Source of the DNA: Strix aluco
Taxonomy: Eukaryota > Chordata > Aves > Strigiformes > Strigidae
NCBI RefSeq assembly: GCF_031877795.1
Contig: NC_133931.1
Span: 133,586,621-133,650,620 of the forward strand
Reading direction: 5' to 3'
DNA: 64,000 nt
Within the stretch, counting starts at the first letter, position 1. Every line of letters starts with the position of its first letter. Below the pieces are notes generated by a model that was not told the origin of the DNA, made no database searches, and was given only the letters and a program-made list of their open reading frames with translations. The translations under genes were made by a program, and so were the position numbers. Positions 63,701-64,000 of the stretch are shown here, in pieces.

Positions 63701-64000
63701 AGAATTCCTTCCTCTGTGTCCGTGAAGTTTTTGGAAAGGAATGTGCAGAATATATTAGAGATGCAGAAAACTACTAAAAGTTCATTTTATAGACTCTTGA
63801 GAGATTTTTTTTTTTTCCCCTAGCACAGTCTAATATTAACTCATGAGAAAAGAAAAATTGAATGAAAGTGTCTTTTGCTGATAATTATGAATGCCTATTT
63901 GAGAATTCCCCAAACATTACATACAGTCTAAACTCTAAAGCTGTGGAGCTCCCTGAAAATGCTTCTGTAAGATTGATTTAATGATCGTGCTGTTAGTCTT
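45797..64000 (+). CDS. PHF14: PHF14, 5' part of gene, runs off the window
   Basis: Plus-strand gene for PHD finger protein 14, a nuclear chromatin reader with several PHD fingers, reported to bind histone H3, to repress targets such as PDGFRA and to associate with HMG20A/TCF20/RAI1. The window holds the split ATG (A at 45797, TG at 46365) and coding exons 46365-46475, 56811-57460 and 62206-62350, joined in perfect phase to give residues 1-302 plus one base. Order: basic N-terminus MDRSSKRRQVK, the acidic DSSDDSDF, an E/K/S-rich region (38-130), the conserved EPKKWNLRRNRPLLDF (132-147), an Asp/Glu run (about 185-215), a Lys patch (223-227), then the first half of PHD finger 1 with ligands C276, C279, C293, C296 and H301. 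The remainder of the protein is beyond 64,000. Identity is secure from near-perfect N-terminal and PHD matches and from the NDUFA4 neighbour. Confidence 0.96.
45798..46364 (+). other. PHF14: PHF14 intron 1 (567 bp)
   Basis: Starts GTAAGT and ends with a T-rich tract and CCTGCAG. It is almost entirely CpG island. It carries an ATG at 45943 with a long out-of-frame GC-rich frame that is judged compositional. Confidence 0.85.
46365..46475 (+). CDS. PHF14: PHF14 coding exon 2 (N-terminus)
   Basis: 111 bases from a strong acceptor (poly-T, CCTGCAG) to the donor GTAAAT. It supplies TG of the start codon and residues 2-37 plus the first base of Asp38. It encodes MDRSSKRRQVKPLAAS, an alanine/leucine segment (LLEALDY) and the serine-aspartate run DSSDDSDFKVGDAS. 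Nearly identical to the mammalian protein. Confidence 0.95.
46476..56810 (+). other. PHF14: PHF14 intron 2 (10.3 kb)
   Basis: AT-rich intron with GT-AG ends. It contains one antisense CR1 (54,683-55,138), scattered T/A homopolymers, for example near 47,539-47,565, 49,951-49,981 and 53,418-53,431, and no other element or exon that I can support. Confidence 0.85.
54683..55138 (-). mobile_element. CR1 LINE 3' fragment, antisense in PHF14 intron 2
   Basis: Reads on the plus strand from ATCATAGAATGGTTTGGGTT, the reverse of a CR1 3' end, through CTTCCACTAGACCAGGTTGC and CAGCCACAGCTTCTC, to the reverse complement of the LERVQRRA-type coding segment near 55,130. So the element is 5'-truncated and inserted on the minus strand. 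It looks older and is more diverged than the 44.3-kb copy. The 101-codon plus-strand frame inside it is an antisense artefact. Confidence 0.92.
56811..57460 (+). CDS. PHF14: PHF14 coding exon 3 (acidic/basic low-complexity region)
   Basis: 650 bases between acceptor CTCAACAG and donor GTAGTG, entered in phase 1. It encodes residues 38-254: a serine/glutamate segment (SEGSGHGSEDASKDSGEGS), a K/E-rich region with KPKKKKEKEK at 109-118, the conserved EPKKWNLRRNRPLLDF block at 132-147, the acidic run at about 185-215, KKKKSKVL at 224-231 and SQSKSNE at the end. The region is probably disordered. The K/E linker is visibly shorter than the long KE-repeat plus Ala/Thr/Pro linker of the mammalian protein as I recall it. 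If intron 3 were retained, translation would run on 28 residues to a TAA at 57542-57544. Confidence 0.95.
57461..62205 (+). other. PHF14: PHF14 intron 3 (4.7 kb)
   Basis: AT-rich, with GTAGTG donor and AATATTAG acceptor. It includes the A11G15 tract at 59,086-59,111 and a G-run cluster (59,292-59,317). No exon, RNA gene or transposon was recognised. Confidence 0.85.
59086..59111. repeat. A11-G15 homopolymer junction
   Basis: Eleven A residues followed directly by fifteen G residues on the PHF14 sense strand. Simple sequence, a likely site of length variation or assembly error. Confidence 0.9.
62206..62350 (+). CDS. PHF14: PHF14 coding exon 4 (first half of PHD finger 1)
   Basis: 145 bases between an acceptor ending ATTAG and a donor GTAATG, entered in phase 0. 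It encodes residues 255-302 plus one base of Gly303: DSLILEKSQNW, then the start of the zinc finger with ICCVCLGD and IIQCDNCGITVHEG. Ligand spacing C276-x2-C279, C293-x2-C296 and x4-H301 fits the C4HC3 PHD pattern; the last cysteines must come from exon 5 outside the window. Confidence 0.96.
62351..64000 (+). other. PHF14: PHF14 intron 4 (start only)
   Basis: Begins GTAATG and runs to the end of the window. No further exon was recognised: the next expected coding block (CYGVDGES-like, completing the PHD finger) is not present in any frame before 64,000. Confidence 0.8.

Overview
This window is nuclear DNA from a bird, or at least a sauropsid. The evidence is CR1 LINE copies with the typical 8-bp ATTCTRTG-type tails, an AT-rich intergenic background broken by two sharp CpG islands, and vertebrate GT-AG split genes. 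Only two protein-coding genes can be supported, and they lie head to head. NDUFA4 is on the minus strand and complete, with four coding exons giving an 82-residue protein. PHF14 is on the plus strand and only its 5' part is present: a start codon split by an intron, coding exons 2-4 (about 302 residues), and the start of intron 4. The same two genes are neighbours in mammals (human 7p21.3), which supports both calls.

Layout: 1-17,750 is gene-free flank downstream of NDUFA4, with only microsatellites and poly-A tracts. NDUFA4 occupies 17,757 to about 21,150 and its promoter lies in a CpG island at about 20,880-21,720. A 24-kb intergenic interval follows. Its first half (21.7-34.8 kb) shows no recognisable elements apart from two near-24-bp palindromes, a small tandem duplication and poly-A tracts. 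Its second half (34.8-44.7 kb) is a retroelement graveyard: an LTR-type fossil, a badly decayed ancient CR1-like LINE, a younger CR1 beside it, a probable solo LTR, and a second short CR1. The second CpG island (about 45,400-46,310) is the PHF14 promoter and first exon, with three NRF-1-like decamers. The rest of the window is PHF14: intron 2 (10.3 kb, with an antisense CR1), the acidic exon 3, intron 3 (4.7 kb), exon 4 carrying the first half of the first PHD finger, and part of intron 4.

The two products do unrelated jobs. NDUFA4 is a small inner-mitochondrial-membrane subunit now assigned to cytochrome c oxidase. PHF14 is a nuclear multi-PHD chromatin reader. I see no operon-like or clearly novel system here. 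The points most worth checking are the intron-split start codon of PHF14 with an open upstream frame, its short linker compared with mammals, the NRF-1 motif cluster, the ancient LINE fossil, and the perfect AT-rich palindromes. Exon boundaries were read by hand from splice consensus, reading phase and family resemblance. Repeat ends are approximate.
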